Assembly (NCBI GenBank): GCA_910577055.1
Contig: CAJTKX010000001.1
Coordinates: 526,853-590,852, forward strand
Source: an uncultured Christensenella sp.
GTDB taxonomy: Bacteria; Bacillota; Clostridia; Christensenellales; Borkfalkiaceae
Length of the DNA: 64,000 nt
Direction: 5' to 3'
Shown: positions 32,489 through 42,500 of the stretch, piece by piece
Layout of the letters: each line of letters begins with the position of its first letter
How positions within the stretch are numbered: the stretch's first letter is position 1
Notes under the pieces: model-generated
What the model was told of the DNA's origin: nothing
What the model saw: only the letters and a program-made list of their open reading frames with translations
The model's database searches: none
Made by a program: the position numbers and the translations under genes

Positions 32489-35338
32489 TTATTCCGTTCG
32501 GAGTGCGACGACGGGGTCTTTCTTCGCTGCTGCCGCTGCGGGAATTAAGCCCGATATAAGCGTTAATACAACGCTTACGCAAACCATTATAAGCGCTTGC
32601 CATATAGGCAGCGCGGCTATCGAATAAATTCCGAAAAGCGTGCCCAATACAAGGTTTAATATCAGCGAAATAAGGTAAGTTACCACTATGCCGACTATGC
32701 CCGCGGCAAAGCCTATTATGAAAGTTTCCGCGTTGAAAAGCCGTTTTATATCCTTCTTTCTTGCGCCGACAGCGCGTAAAATGCCGATTTCTTTTATCCT
32801 TTCCACGACGGATACATAGGTTATAATTCCTATCATAACAGTAGAAACGACGAGGGACAGCGCGGTGAACGCTATAAGGGCTATGGTTATCATTTCAATC
32901 ATGGTGTTGACCATTGTGATGATAAGCCCGACTTGGTCGGTATAATTTATTTTGTCGGACTCTTCGAGCTTGACTGAGCGCTCGTTGCCGTCCGCGTCCG
33001 TCCAAGTATAAGTCGCCCCCTCTTTACAAAGGTCGTTCCAACCGTCAAGGTAGTCGGTGGCTAAGTCCTTACTGTCGAAGTTGAGGGGATAAACGTAAAA
33101 CGCAATCGGCAGCTCCCCTCCGCCGAGAACGGAGGCTTTCACCCTAAGCGAGGCGTATTCGTCGTTGTTGCCGTTGCCGAACATTCCGCCCATCATACTG
33201 TTCATCATCGAGTTCATCATTCCGCTGCTCGACGCGGTGACGTAATACGAAAGCTTTAAGCCGTTTTCTCCCCTATCGTGCGAAATTTCGTTGTATGTGT
33301 AGTGATAAGCGAAAGGCAAGCCGTCAAGCTGCTTGTTGGGCTGTTCGTTTATGTAATTTACTATTTTGCTGTTTCTGCCCGTTTCCAATGCGTGGTCTGT
33401 CAAGGCCTTGGTATAATACATTCCCGTGGTCAAACTGCCGTAAGATACGCCCGACTTTTTCTGTAAAATGACTTTGACTTTCAAATCTACGTCGTTTTCA
33501 CTTTCGGCAAAGTCCTCCGAATAAGGGAAGTATTCGTAAGCGGCGGGCTTGGGCTGTTCGCCTATACCCGTAGCGGGAACATAAAGCATATCCAACGGCG
33601 ACGTGGTCTGCGTATAATTCGTTTCGCGGTAAATCGTGTCGTTGGGGTACCACTTGAACGAGCTTTCCCCCTCGCCGTCGATAAAGAAGTCGTAATCTTG
33701 ACCGTTCAAGAAGTCGGCTAAAACTTCGTCATACTCGTTGTTTTCAATGCCTTGGGAAATATCGTCCGCGCGCTCGGCGTATTTCAAAAACTCATCTTGG
33801 GTGAAATATCCGTACTGACCCAAAACAAGGTCGGTTGTAGCGTGGTCGTTTACGACCATTACAATACTGTCCTTTGATTTGAAAATATCTTCAAGCTCGT
33901 TTTGTGTTAGCTTTTCGGTCTTGCCGAGCGAAGTTGCCAAAATATCGTATTGGCTGAGGATAAAGTCGTAATTGTCGGGCAGCTCTTGAAAAGTGCTTAC
34001 CGTGGGAATTACTTGCGCGAATTGGGTGTATTTTTCGTTGCCCTCGATTTTGCCGACCTCGCTAAGCACCGCCGTGTACATAGTGCGGATACCCGTAATA
34101 GACACCTCTTCGCCGTCGTCGTCGCTATCGAGCTTGAAATTCGTATAAATATTGTTGGCGAAATTTATGCCGTAATCGTACTGCAAAGCGTTGTAATAGG
34201 TTGACGGCATTTTGGAAACATAGTCCACATAGGCGGGTGTAATCGTGTTTGTGGTCATAGTGTCGCCCAAGCTCATAAGAGTTTCGATAAGGCTGTCTAC
34301 ATAGACCTTGTCGTTTAGCCTTGTGGGGTCTACCTTTACGTTTTGCGCGGACGCGAAGTCCATAAGCGCGGTGAAGTCGATTGCCGTTTCCGTGACGGAT
34401 AGCGGATAGCCCGAAAGCATATCGTTTTCCATATCGGCGATAAAAGCCTTTACTCCCGCGGATATCGCAAGCACCATCGATACGCCTATTATGCCGATAC
34501 TGCCCGCAACCGACACAAGCGCGGTGCGCTTGCGCTTGGACAACAAGTTTTTAAGCGACAGCGACATTGCCATACCGACCGACATAGAAGCCTTTTTCTT
34601 TTTGCCCTTGTTCGTCTTTTGGGGCTGTTCGGGTTGAGGAGCGGCAGCTTCGGCAACGCCGTCGAACGGCGTCGTATCGTCCACCACCTCGCCGTCCAAA
34701 AGGCGAATTATGCGGGTTGAGTACTGTTCGGCAAGCTCGGGGTTGTGCGTAACCATTATAACAAGGCGGTCTTTTGCAATTTCCTTTAAAAGCTCCATTA
34801 TTTGAACGCTCGTTTTACTGTCAAGCGCGCCCGTCGGTTCGTCCGCAAGTACTATTTCGGGGTCGTTTATTAGCGCACGGGCAATAGCGACGCGCTGTGC
34901 TTGCCCGCCCGAAAGTTGGTTGGGGCGGTTCTTTAATTTATCGCCCAAGCCTACGCGCTCTAACGCGGCTATCGCGCGTTGACGGCGCTCTTCCTTGCTT
35001 ACGCCCGAAATAAGCAGAGCAAGCTCTACGTTCTGCAAAATGGTCTGGTGCGGAATCAAGTGATAGCTTTGAAAAATGAAGCCTATCGAATGGTTGCGGT
35101 ATGTATCCCAATCGCCGTCTTTGTATTCCTTGGTGGATTTGCCCTCGATTATAAGGTCGCCCGAGGTGTACTTATCAAGTCCGCCGATAATATTCAAAAG
35201 CGTGGTCTTGCCGCAACCGGACGCGCCGAGAATGGAAACAAGCTCGTTACGGCGAAACTTAATGCTTACGCCCTTTAACGCGCTGACGACGCCGCCCGCA
35301 ACGGGATAATCTTTTTTAATGTCTACAAGTTCTAACAT
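32489..35338 (-). CDS. MacB-like ABC transporter, ATPase fused to FtsX-type permease
   Basis: The protein has 949 residues and combines both halves of a MacB/LolCDE-type transporter. The N-terminal ATPase has Walker A GASGCGKT (38-45), signature LSGGQ (142-146) and Walker B with VLADEPTGALD (about 163-173). A Lys-rich linker leads to a membrane helix near 275-300, then a large extracytoplasmic domain up to about 790, then three C-terminal helices of FtsX type (ALSLVVSTVMIGIITYVSV and following). Such proteins are mechanotransmission machines that export lipids, peptides or proteins rather than passing substrate through a channel. The outer domain contains a Met-rich stretch (SSGMMNSMMNSMMGGMF). 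It overlaps the end of the preceding gene by 7 bp. The substrate is unknown. Confidence 0.9.
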   Translation of the reverse strand: MLELVDIKKDYPVAGGVVSALKGVSIKFRRNELVSILGASGCGKTTLLNIIGGLDKYTSGDLIIEGKSTKEYKDGDWDTYRNHSIGFIFQSYHLIPHQTILQNVELALLISGVSKEERRQRAIAALERVGLGDKLKNRPNQLSGGQAQRVAIARALINDPEIVLADEPTGALDSKTSVQIMELLKEIAKDRLVIMVTHNPELAEQYSTRIIRLLDGEVVDDTTPFDGVAEAAAPQPEQPQKTNKGKKKKASMSVGMAMSLSLKNLLSKRKRTALVSVAGSIGIIGVSMVLAISAGVKAFIADMENDMLSGYPLSVTETAIDFTALMDFASAQNVKVDPTRLNDKVYVDSLIETLMSLGDTMTTNTITPAYVDYVSKMPSTYYNALQYDYGINFANNIYTNFKLDSDDDGEEVSITGIRTMYTAVLSEVGKIEGNEKYTQFAQVIPTVSTFQELPDNYDFILSQYDILATSLGKTEKLTQNELEDIFKSKDSIVMVVNDHATTDLVLGQYGYFTQDEFLKYAERADDISQGIENNEYDEVLADFLNGQDYDFFIDGEGESSFKWYPNDTIYRETNYTQTTSPLDMLYVPATGIGEQPKPAAYEYFPYSEDFAESENDVDLKVKVILQKKSGVSYGSLTTGMYYTKALTDHALETGRNSKIVNYINEQPNKQLDGLPFAYHYTYNEISHDRGENGLKLSYYVTASSSGMMNSMMNSMMGGMFGNGNNDEYASLRVKASVLGGGELPIAFYVYPLNFDSKDLATDYLDGWNDLCKEGATYTWTDADGNERSVKLEESDKINYTDQVGLIITMVNTMIEMITIALIAFTALSLVVSTVMIGIITYVSVVERIKEIGILRAVGARKKDIKRLFNAETFIIGFAAGIVGIVVTYLISLILNLVLGTLFGIYSIAALPIWQALIMVCVSVVLTLISGLIPAAAAAKKDPVVALRTE

Positions 35339-36063
35339 TCGGTATTTTCCTTTTTTAAGTTTTTATTGTTCTTATAATGTTCAAGTTCGGCGGTCAAGCC
35401 GTTTTCGGATTTAAAAGGGAACACGAAGCTTGCCTTTTTTTGCTTTTTTTCGAATTTTTCTTTAATGCTTTCTTTAAGTTTTTCAAATGAAACGACTATA
35501 TCGTGATTTTTTGCAAAAGAACGGATTTTTGCCGATAGGTTGACAGAGTGCGCAAAGTCTATTAGGAACGCGCCGAAGAACAGCCCCACGACGAACGCAA
35601 AAGCCATATGATTGACGAACCAAACAACGGCGTCGATTACGAACGGCGAAACTACGAAATAGAAAAACGCCGAAACGAGCAGCCAAAAAAACGAAAACAG
35701 CGGGCAAATTATGCCTTGCAGATTGCCCCAACGATTGGTGTAGTCCCACAGTCTGATTTTCATACCCTTTATGAATATCAGACCCGCAATATATTCTATG
35801 ACCGTCATAGCAACGCCCATAATCAGTATAACCACTACCGCGTTCCAAGCCGCGCTGCCCGTATCAATCGGGATAAGCGAAATACCGAACAGCCCGACCA
35901 CTCCGAAGCCGTAAAGCGGTAGATACGGTCCCGTCAAAAATCCCGGGTTAATCCATTTTTTTGCGGTGAAGCATCTTCTGAAAATAACTTCCGTGCACCA
36001 GCCCAAAACGCTGCCCACGAAAAACAGAAACGCCGCCACAAGCAAAGCGTCTACCCAACTCAT
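35332..36063 (-). CDS. Putative ABC-transporter type IV membrane protein
   Basis: The protein has 243 residues and about five hydrophobic segments. The opening VGSVLGWCTEVIFRRC, followed by NPGFLTGPYLPLYGFGVVG, matches the family often annotated as putative ABC transporter permease (CmpB-like). The middle reads VIEYIAGLIFIKGMKIRLWDYTNRWGNLQGIICPLFS-type text typical of the same family. A Lys-rich cytoplasmic C-terminus follows. The family has no proven transport function despite its name. It sits 16 bp after gltX and overlaps the ABC transporter gene that follows. Confidence 0.82.
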   Translation of the reverse strand: MSWVDALLVAAFLFFVGSVLGWCTEVIFRRCFTAKKWINPGFLTGPYLPLYGFGVVGLFGISLIPIDTGSAAWNAVVVILIMGVAMTVIEYIAGLIFIKGMKIRLWDYTNRWGNLQGIICPLFSFFWLLVSAFFYFVVSPFVIDAVVWFVNHMAFAFVVGLFFGAFLIDFAHSVNLSAKIRSFAKNHDIVVSFEKLKESIKEKFEKKQKKASFVFPFKSENGLTAELEHYKNNKNLKKENTEC

Positions 36064-36079
36064 TTGTGAAAAGTCCCTC

Positions 36080-37726
36080 TTATTTTATTCTGCCGCCAAG
36101 CAATCTTGATACGGCGCGGTCTTTGCCCAAGATGCCCATTATAGTGCACAAATCGGGCGAATTGGGACTGCCCGTTATAGCTACCCTTAAAATTTCCGCC
36201 GCGTCCGATACGCTGCCATTGAACTTTTCGGGGGTTGCTTTAAATTCGCTCATCTCGCTTGCAAAGCCTACCTTAGGGGCGATTGCCTTGACCTTTGCAA
36301 ACCACGCTTGATTATCGTCCGCGGAGTCGTAAACAGCGGCGAATTCATTAAGAACGGTGTTTACGGTGTCCTTATCGAACCTATAAGAATATTCGGGTTT
36401 GAAAGTATCGTCAAAGAAATAGTCCAACAGTCTTACGCCTTGTTCGGCGCGCTCGATATCCTTTCTTCTCTTTTTGCCGCCAATGCCCATTATAAGGGTC
36501 AAAATTTTAATTAAATAGTCTTTATAGGCAAAGTGCGCTTTATCGGCGTCGGTACCGAACTCGTCTACCCAACCGTTTAAAAATGCGTAGCACTCCTCGG
36601 CGGATAGCTTGGAAATTTCGGTTTTAGAGGTATCGTTTAGTTTATCCAAATCGAACAGCGCGCCGCTTTTGCCCATTTTGTCGATTTTGAATTTGAAGTC
36701 CTTATAGTCGCCGTCGGGATTTTTTAACGTCCACTCCTCGAAGTTGGAATTGAGGACGGTCATAAGATATTTTACGACGGCTTGGGGATAATAGCCCGCC
36801 TTTCTGTAATAGTCGAGGGAAAGCTCGGGGTCTTTCCTTTTGGACAGCTTGCGTTTGGTGCCGCCGTCCATTTTCATAAGCGAGCAGGTGTGCGCGTATC
36901 TCGGCGGTTTAAAGCCGAGAACTTTGTGCAGCTCGATATGCACGGGCAAGCTCGAAAGCCATTCCTCGCCGCGAATTACAAGCGTAGTGCGCATAAAGTG
37001 GTCGTCTATGGCGTGGGCGAAGTGATATGTGGGTATGCCGTCTGACTTCAAAATTACCACGTCTTGGTCGTTTTCCGTTACGGTAATGTCGCCCTTTATA
37101 GCGTCGCGGAAAGTCGTTTTATTTTCTATGCTGCCTTGCGATTTAAGGCGGATAACGAAGGGCTTGCCCGCCTTTAAGTTGGCGTAAATTTGCTCTTCTG
37201 TGGAGTTTCTGCACTTGGCGTACTTGCCGTAATAGCCCGTGGTTTCCTTGTTTTCGGTCTGCTTGGCGCGAACTTCGTCCAACTCTTCCGCGGTGCAAAA
37301 GCACGGGTAAGCCAAGCCCTCTTGAATAAGCTTTTTTACGAAGCTGCGGTAAATTTTTGCGCGCTGACGCTGATAGTACGGTCCGTATACGTTTAAGGGG
37401 CTTTCGATTTCCGCGCCCTCGTCGAACTTTATGCCGAAATATTTCAACGAGCGGATTACGCTTTCAACCGCGCCGTCTACTTTACGCTTTTCGTCGGTAT
37501 CCTCTATTCTTAGATAGAACACGCCGCCCGTGGTGTGCGCCGCCCTTTCGTCCGCAAGCGCGGAGTAAAGATTGCCCAAATGGATAAACCCCGTTGGCGA
37601 GGGCGCAAGACGGGTCACTTCCGCGCCCTTTTCTACGGTGCGGGGCGGGAAAATTTCTTCGTATTTTTCGGGGTCGAGCAAATCGGTATCGGGTATTAAC
37701 GCCGATGCAAGTTTATTTAAGTCCAT
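36080..37726 (-). CDS. gltX: Glutamyl-tRNA synthetase
   Basis: GluRS charges tRNA-Glu. The 548 residues include an N-terminal extension of about 35 residues before the class I core RLAPSPTGFIHLGNLYSAL (HIGH-equivalent HLGN at 49-52) and the KMSKS-equivalent KLSKR near 293-297. Other expected segments are LRIEDTDEKR, YPCFCTAEEL and GIPTYHFAHAIDDH. The gene starts at ATG 37726, two bases after the stop of the XRE membrane regulator, with a GAGGTG site inside that gene. The end of the protein (anticodon-binding part) is normal. Whether it is discriminating or not cannot be told by eye. Confidence 0.95.
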   Translation of the reverse strand: MDLNKLASALIPDTDLLDPEKYEEIFPPRTVEKGAEVTRLAPSPTGFIHLGNLYSALADERAAHTTGGVFYLRIEDTDEKRKVDGAVESVIRSLKYFGIKFDEGAEIESPLNVYGPYYQRQRAKIYRSFVKKLIQEGLAYPCFCTAEELDEVRAKQTENKETTGYYGKYAKCRNSTEEQIYANLKAGKPFVIRLKSQGSIENKTTFRDAIKGDITVTENDQDVVILKSDGIPTYHFAHAIDDHFMRTTLVIRGEEWLSSLPVHIELHKVLGFKPPRYAHTCSLMKMDGGTKRKLSKRKDPELSLDYYRKAGYYPQAVVKYLMTVLNSNFEEWTLKNPDGDYKDFKFKIDKMGKSGALFDLDKLNDTSKTEISKLSAEECYAFLNGWVDEFGTDADKAHFAYKDYLIKILTLIMGIGGKKRRKDIERAEQGVRLLDYFFDDTFKPEYSYRFDKDTVNTVLNEFAAVYDSADDNQAWFAKVKAIAPKVGFASEMSEFKATPEKFNGSVSDAAEILRVAITGSPNSPDLCTIMGILGKDRAVSRLLGGRIK

Positions 37727-37728
37727 AA

Positions 37729-38373
37729 TTATTCACCTCTTTCACGACGGTTTTTTATAAGTTTGCCGTGCTTGGATACATACCAACGGTACACGAACCA
37801 TAAAATTATTAAAAGCTCGAACACGGCGGCAACAATATATATAAAATAAATTTTAATAAACTCGGGCGCGAAGGTTTCAACGAAAACGTGGAAGATTACC
37901 GCGCAAGCCCATACCACAAGCGAGCTTGCTATTGCGTTTGTAATTCTGTTGCCCCAAAGCCCCGAAAAAACCAAAAGGACGATAGCCGTAGGCAAAGGCG
38001 CAACGACGAAAACAAGGTACGAATACTGTTCGGTTGGGTCGATGAAATAGAACACCATAAAGATGCCCGTTGCGATAAACCACACCAAAACCGCCGCAAG
38101 CGCGGTTATCAAGATGTGCTTGCCCTTTATCCGTTTTTTGCTTTGGACGGGCGTGGGCAAAGTTTCTTCCTTAACTATATCGTCGAGGGTAACGCCGTAA
38201 ATTTCCGCGATTTTAGCCAATACGCGAACGTCGGGGATAGCCTCTCCACGCTCCCATTTGGAAACGGCTTTATCCGAATAATTAAGCATCTCCGCAAGTT
38301 GAAGCTGCGTAAGCTTTGCTTGGGTGCGCAGTTCGACAAGCTTCTTTGCGATTACGTCCTTTAAATCTTCCAT
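37729..38373 (-). CDS. XRE regulator with membrane domain
   Basis: The protein has 214 residues. The N-terminal 65 form an XRE helix-turn-helix (LVELRTQAKLTQLQLAEMLNYSDKAVSKWERGEAIPD, a very typical sequence). After a KKRIKGKH loop there are four hydrophobic segments (ILITALAAVLVWFIATGIFMVFYF, then YLVFVVAPLPTAIVLLVFSGLW and two more), ending in a basic tail. Such membrane-tethered XRE proteins are common in Clostridia and may sense the envelope. It is the first gene of a run with gltX. The -10-like TAAAAT (38385-38380) ends six bases before the ATG and no ribosome-binding site is visible, so the mRNA may be leaderless. Confidence 0.88.
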   Translation of the reverse strand: MEDLKDVIAKKLVELRTQAKLTQLQLAEMLNYSDKAVSKWERGEAIPDVRVLAKIAEIYGVTLDDIVKEETLPTPVQSKKRIKGKHILITALAAVLVWFIATGIFMVFYFIDPTEQYSYLVFVVAPLPTAIVLLVFSGLWGNRITNAIASSLVVWACAVIFHVFVETFAPEFIKIYFIYIVAAVFELLIILWFVYRWYVSKHGKLIKNRRERGE

Positions 38374-38605
38374 AGCGATATTTTAGCATATTTAAGGCAA
38401 AAATACAACAAAAAATAACAACTCTACTGTGAGTAGAGTGTGAAAATTTGGCGGTAGAGTCAAAAAAAAATCCGTGGAGAAAAACCGAGAGCGAATAGGT
38501 TGTATTTTGCGCCAAAAGTGTAATAATGTTATTATAAGTAAAAAACCACCCGAAACCACTTTGCCGAACATTCGGCGGAGGTTAACTTGGGGTACGGAGA
38601 TTGAA
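38374..38605. promoter_or_regulatory. Divergent control region between XRE-gltX and degV
   Basis: This 232-bp gap holds the XRE -10 box (TAAAAT, minus strand, 38385-38380) and an operator-like inverted repeat CTCTAC-TGTGA-GTAGAG at 38422-38438. A third half-site GTAGAG lies at 38454-38459. The last 20 bases contain the ribosome-binding site of the plus-strand degV. The dyad lies in the right place to be the binding site of the XRE regulator. Confidence 0.45.
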
Positions 38606-39538
38606 ATGAATAAATTCGATATATTTGCTGACTCGGGAAACAACATTCCCGAAGATTTGGTTGAAAAATACGGTATCGGCGTTATCCCCTATCTTTGTAC
38701 GGTGAACGGAGTTGAACAGCCGTGTTACGAAAAGGGCGTGCCGTTTGTCGAAACCGCGAAAAAGTTTTATGCGGATATGCGAGCCGGCGCGGAAATTAAA
38801 ACGTCGCTTATAGGCGAGGCGAGGTTCGAAGAACATCTTACCCCCTCGTTACAAGCGGGAAAGGACGTAATTTTGTTTACGATTTCTTCGGGAATAAGCG
38901 GAACGCACGCGCAAGCGGTTGCCGCCAAGGAAGAGCTTGAAAAGAAGTTCCCCGCGAACAAAGTGTATGTTATCGATACGGCGAACGCTTCGATGGGCTC
39001 GTGCTTGCTTGTTTTGAAAGTTGCGGAGATGCGCGAATCGGGCGCGGGCGCGAAAGAGTGCGCCGCGTGGGCGAACGAGAACGTGTACACTGTGAACAGC
39101 TTTGTAACCGTTGACGATTTGAAATATTTGAGAAAGGGCGGCAGAGTTTCCGCCGTGGCTGCTATTGCGGGCACGCTTTTAAACATTAAACCCGTACTTT
39201 GGGCGAACGATACGGAGCCAGCAAAGTTGGAAGTTTTCTGCAAGGAGCGCGGCAAGAAAAAGGCGATTGCCGCTATTATGAAAGCGTTTGACGATAACGT
39301 GGAAAACCCCACGGAACAGACTATTGCCATTGCGCACGCCGATTGCGAGGAGGACGCCAACGAAATTAAGCGTATGCTTGCCGAACGCGGCGTTACGAAC
39401 GTGATTACCGATTATTACGACCTTTGCACGGGCGGGCACGCCGGTCCCGGCACGGTTGCCCTATTCTTCTTCGGTAAAGACAGACGCGCTAAATCCGAGG
39501 CGCAAAAGAAATTGCTGTTTAAACGCAAAGCAGACTAA
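38606..39538 (+). CDS. DegV family fatty-acid-binding protein (second)
   Basis: The protein has 310 residues with the full DegV pattern. It opens FDIFADSGNNIPEDLVEKYGI, then has LFTISSGISGTHAQA (Ser-Gly-Thr lipid loop), DTANASMGSCLLVL, FVTVDDLKYLRKGGRVSAVAA and GTLLNIKPVL, and ends with GGHAGPGTVALFFFG. It is closer to the family norm than the DegV at 10260-11141, whose N-terminal motif is less standard. Start ATG 38606 has CGGAG six bases upstream; the longer reading from 38474 is rejected, as its N-terminus is Arg/Lys-rich without family similarity. It is a single-gene unit with its own terminator, divergent from the XRE-gltX run. Confidence 0.92.
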   Translation: MNKFDIFADSGNNIPEDLVEKYGIGVIPYLCTVNGVEQPCYEKGVPFVETAKKFYADMRAGAEIKTSLIGEARFEEHLTPSLQAGKDVILFTISSGISGTHAQAVAAKEELEKKFPANKVYVIDTANASMGSCLLVLKVAEMRESGAGAKECAAWANENVYTVNSFVTVDDLKYLRKGGRVSAVAAIAGTLLNIKPVLWANDTEPAKLEVFCKERGKKKAIAAIMKAFDDNVENPTEQTIAIAHADCEEDANEIKRMLAERGVTNVITDYYDLCTGGHAGPGTVALFFFGKDRRAKSEAQKKLLFKRKAD

Positions 39539-39548
39539 AATAAAAGAT

Positions 39549-39579
39549 AAGCCCCGCGCGGTATCACCGCGCGGGGCTT
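39549..39579 (+). terminator. Terminator of degV
   Basis: A 14-bp stem (AAGCCCCGCGCGGT / ACCGCGCGGGGCTT) with a three-base loop is followed by a run of seven T's. The converging minus-strand gene ends at 39586, so the same hairpin can serve it too. Confidence 0.9.
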
Positions 39580-39585
39580 TTTTTG

Positions 39586-42500
39586 TTAAGAAAATCTGTT
39601 TATCAGCTCTCTTATTTCGTCGGGTTCGGCTGTGTGAACTTTGACCGAAGAGCCGTTGTTTAAGTTGATTGCCGTTACAGTTTCGTGAAGGTACGTCGAT
39701 AGATATTCGCAAATTCGGTATTTCATTATATCCGATTCGAAAATTTCGTCAAGCTCATCGTAAAGGTCTTTAAGAGAGGCTTCGTCTATATCGGGAAGTC
39801 CGAATTCCGCGCCTTCTCCGCTTATAAGTTCAAGCGCGTGCGCAAACTTTTCAAGCGCGTCCTTATTTATCATCGCTCTTTCGCCGCCGAGGTCTCCCTC
39901 TCTTATATCGTCGATGCGTACGAAACTGCTTGCGTCTATGACAAGCGCTTGATTTGCCGTTTTAGCCTTATCGACAAGCTGATAAGTGATTTTTGCACGG
40001 ATAATTTGGCTTTTGAATATTTGCTCACGCAAGTCCGCCCGAGGTATGCTTACGGGCGCGTCCTCGTCGATATTTTCGAAGTCGACCGCGCCTGACTCGT
40101 CGGTTTCTATATATCCCTCCTCAACCAACGTGTCAAACGAGTCAAGGGCAAGCATAAGCTCGTACGGCTGAATTATGCCGTTGACTTTATCGAATACGGT
40201 GTGCGGTACGATAAACCACTTGTTTACAAGGAGCTTTTGCGTTAACGACGCAACAAGCAGATAGGACGCCGTTTCTTCGGTTTCCGTGTTGTAAACGAAA
40301 CCGCTCACGTTTTTGGTGTTTATGCTGCCCGAAGATATTCCGTTCATCTTTAAAAGCGTTTCTATTTCACACTCTCTGTAAACGAGATTGGGCATCTCGG
40401 GTTTATAAGCAAGCGGGTGGTCGTACAAGTTGACGTCGTTAACGTCTTGGTCGGCGATAGTGTCCTTGACCTTTTTGCTGATTACGCCTTGCGCCAACAC
40501 GGATTTGTAAACTTCGCTTAGGTTATCCGCATTGACGTTTTGCGCGTTATCGAGGTTATCGAATGAGGATATACCCAACAGCTCTGCCGCGTCGGCAAGG
40601 GCTTGAAGCTCGTCAAAGGTGTAATAGCCGTCGAGCTTGGCGTATTTGATTACCTCCCCTTCGATTAAATCGCTATTAAGCGAGCCGTCTATCTCTTCCG
40701 TCATTTTGTTGCGGAACACGACAGACGCGTACAACACGCCGAGGCGCGTTTGACGGGGGTCTACGTCGGATAATTGGTTTAAAGTAGTCAATATACCTTT
40801 AACTTCTTCGTTTAAGGCGGCTTCGTCAAACTCGTAGTTCTCGTCCTTGCCTTGCAATCCCAACAGCTCGTCAAGCGCGTCAATAAGCGCGGGCAGCTCG
40901 TCAGTCCAAAGATTGGTGTCGCCGTAATATCTCAACTCGGCGGCGGAGCCTTGCGCCTTCAAGTCGGTCGGGATAGCCAAAAGGTCGTCGGCAATTTCGC
41001 CGTTTTTGACCATCGAAGCGACGATTGACGCGGGTATGATTTTACCGTCCGTCAAGGTCTTATTGTTGGCAAGTTTAACAAGAATCGAGGAGATATCTAC
41101 GCCGCTATCGCCTACGGCTTCATCGTCGTTCAAAATATTCAAGTCATCGATTTGTTTAAACGCCGAAATAAGCTCGTTCTTCTTTATTAAACTGTCGATA
41201 GTGTCGTTTGAAAGAGTTTGGCGCGCCAAGTTGGGCACGACAAGCACGAAGTCGTTGCCGACGGTTACATCTCCGCTTAAAATATAATCGGATACGGTAT
41301 AGTGAAGAACGCTTGAATCGAAGAAGATATCGAGTTGTCCGTCGTCCATACGGGTTATGCTGTCAACCACGTCGGAGTAGTCAAAGGACGCGCCATCTTT
41401 ATTGAGGATATCGGAAACCTTGAACTCTGCCACGCGCAAAGCGTCGATAAGATTAATAAGCTCGCCTTGTTTGCCGTCTATCGTTATCCAACCCTCTATA
41501 TCGTCCTTTATTGCCGCGGGGACAATCAACTCTCCGCCAAGGTGCACGTTAAGCGTTTGCGCAACGGTGCCCTCGAAAATCCCGTTGGTCTTTACAAGGT
41601 CGTAGAAATCGTCCCGCTCGATAAATCCGTCCACCTCCGTTTCCCATTCCGTACTGTTGCCTTGGAACGGACGAACGAAATCGACAAGCAGCTGCATATT
41701 ATCCAAAAGCTGCACTAATTCGCTCTTTAAGATTAGAGGAACGAACTCGCCCTTTACCTTTTCGCGTGCTGCATTCGGCACATATAAGGTGTTGCCCGCG
41801 TCCGCCGCGTTGATAAGCTCGATAGAAATAAGCGAACGCAGAATTTTCGATTCGGTAAGATAACTTGAAAGCTTGTTGCCGTTTTCATCGGCAATCTCGA
41901 GGATATTGGCAAGGCTGTTCAAAACTGCTTCTATATCTGCGGTATCGCCTAAATTCAAAAGGTCGTCGAAAGCGTCTTTATTTTCGCCGCCGAAAAGAAG
42001 TTTTACTCCGTGGAATAATTGATAAGTTTCACCGTAAGAAATTACGTTGCCGTCGCTATCGTAAACGTTGCCGAACTCCAAATCACGGGGAAGATAAATC
42101 CCCTCCGCCACGCCGTTTAGAGCGTCGCGCAAAGTGATATAAACGAAGTTTGTGGAAAGCGCCCTACCCAACACTTTGCTGTCCGTTAAGAATACGCAAA
42201 GCTTGTCGTAGATTTCCATATTGACGGAGTAGTTTTTATCCGTTTCGTCAAACAACCGTCTTATTTTATCGAGGGGTTCGCCGCCCTCTTCGAATACGTT
42301 TTTGTACAGCACGAGCGTATCTTCGGAAACTTCCAAAAGGGTGTTTATTTCTCCCACCCAATCTACGCCGTCTTGGGACATTTCCGAATAGCTCAACCCG
42401 TCCTCGCCGGCGGCGGTAAGATAGAGATTTTCGAACAGACAGTACATTCTGCCGAAAACGGGATTTAAAGCGGATTTTTTGTCCGTGCCCAAAATCGAGA

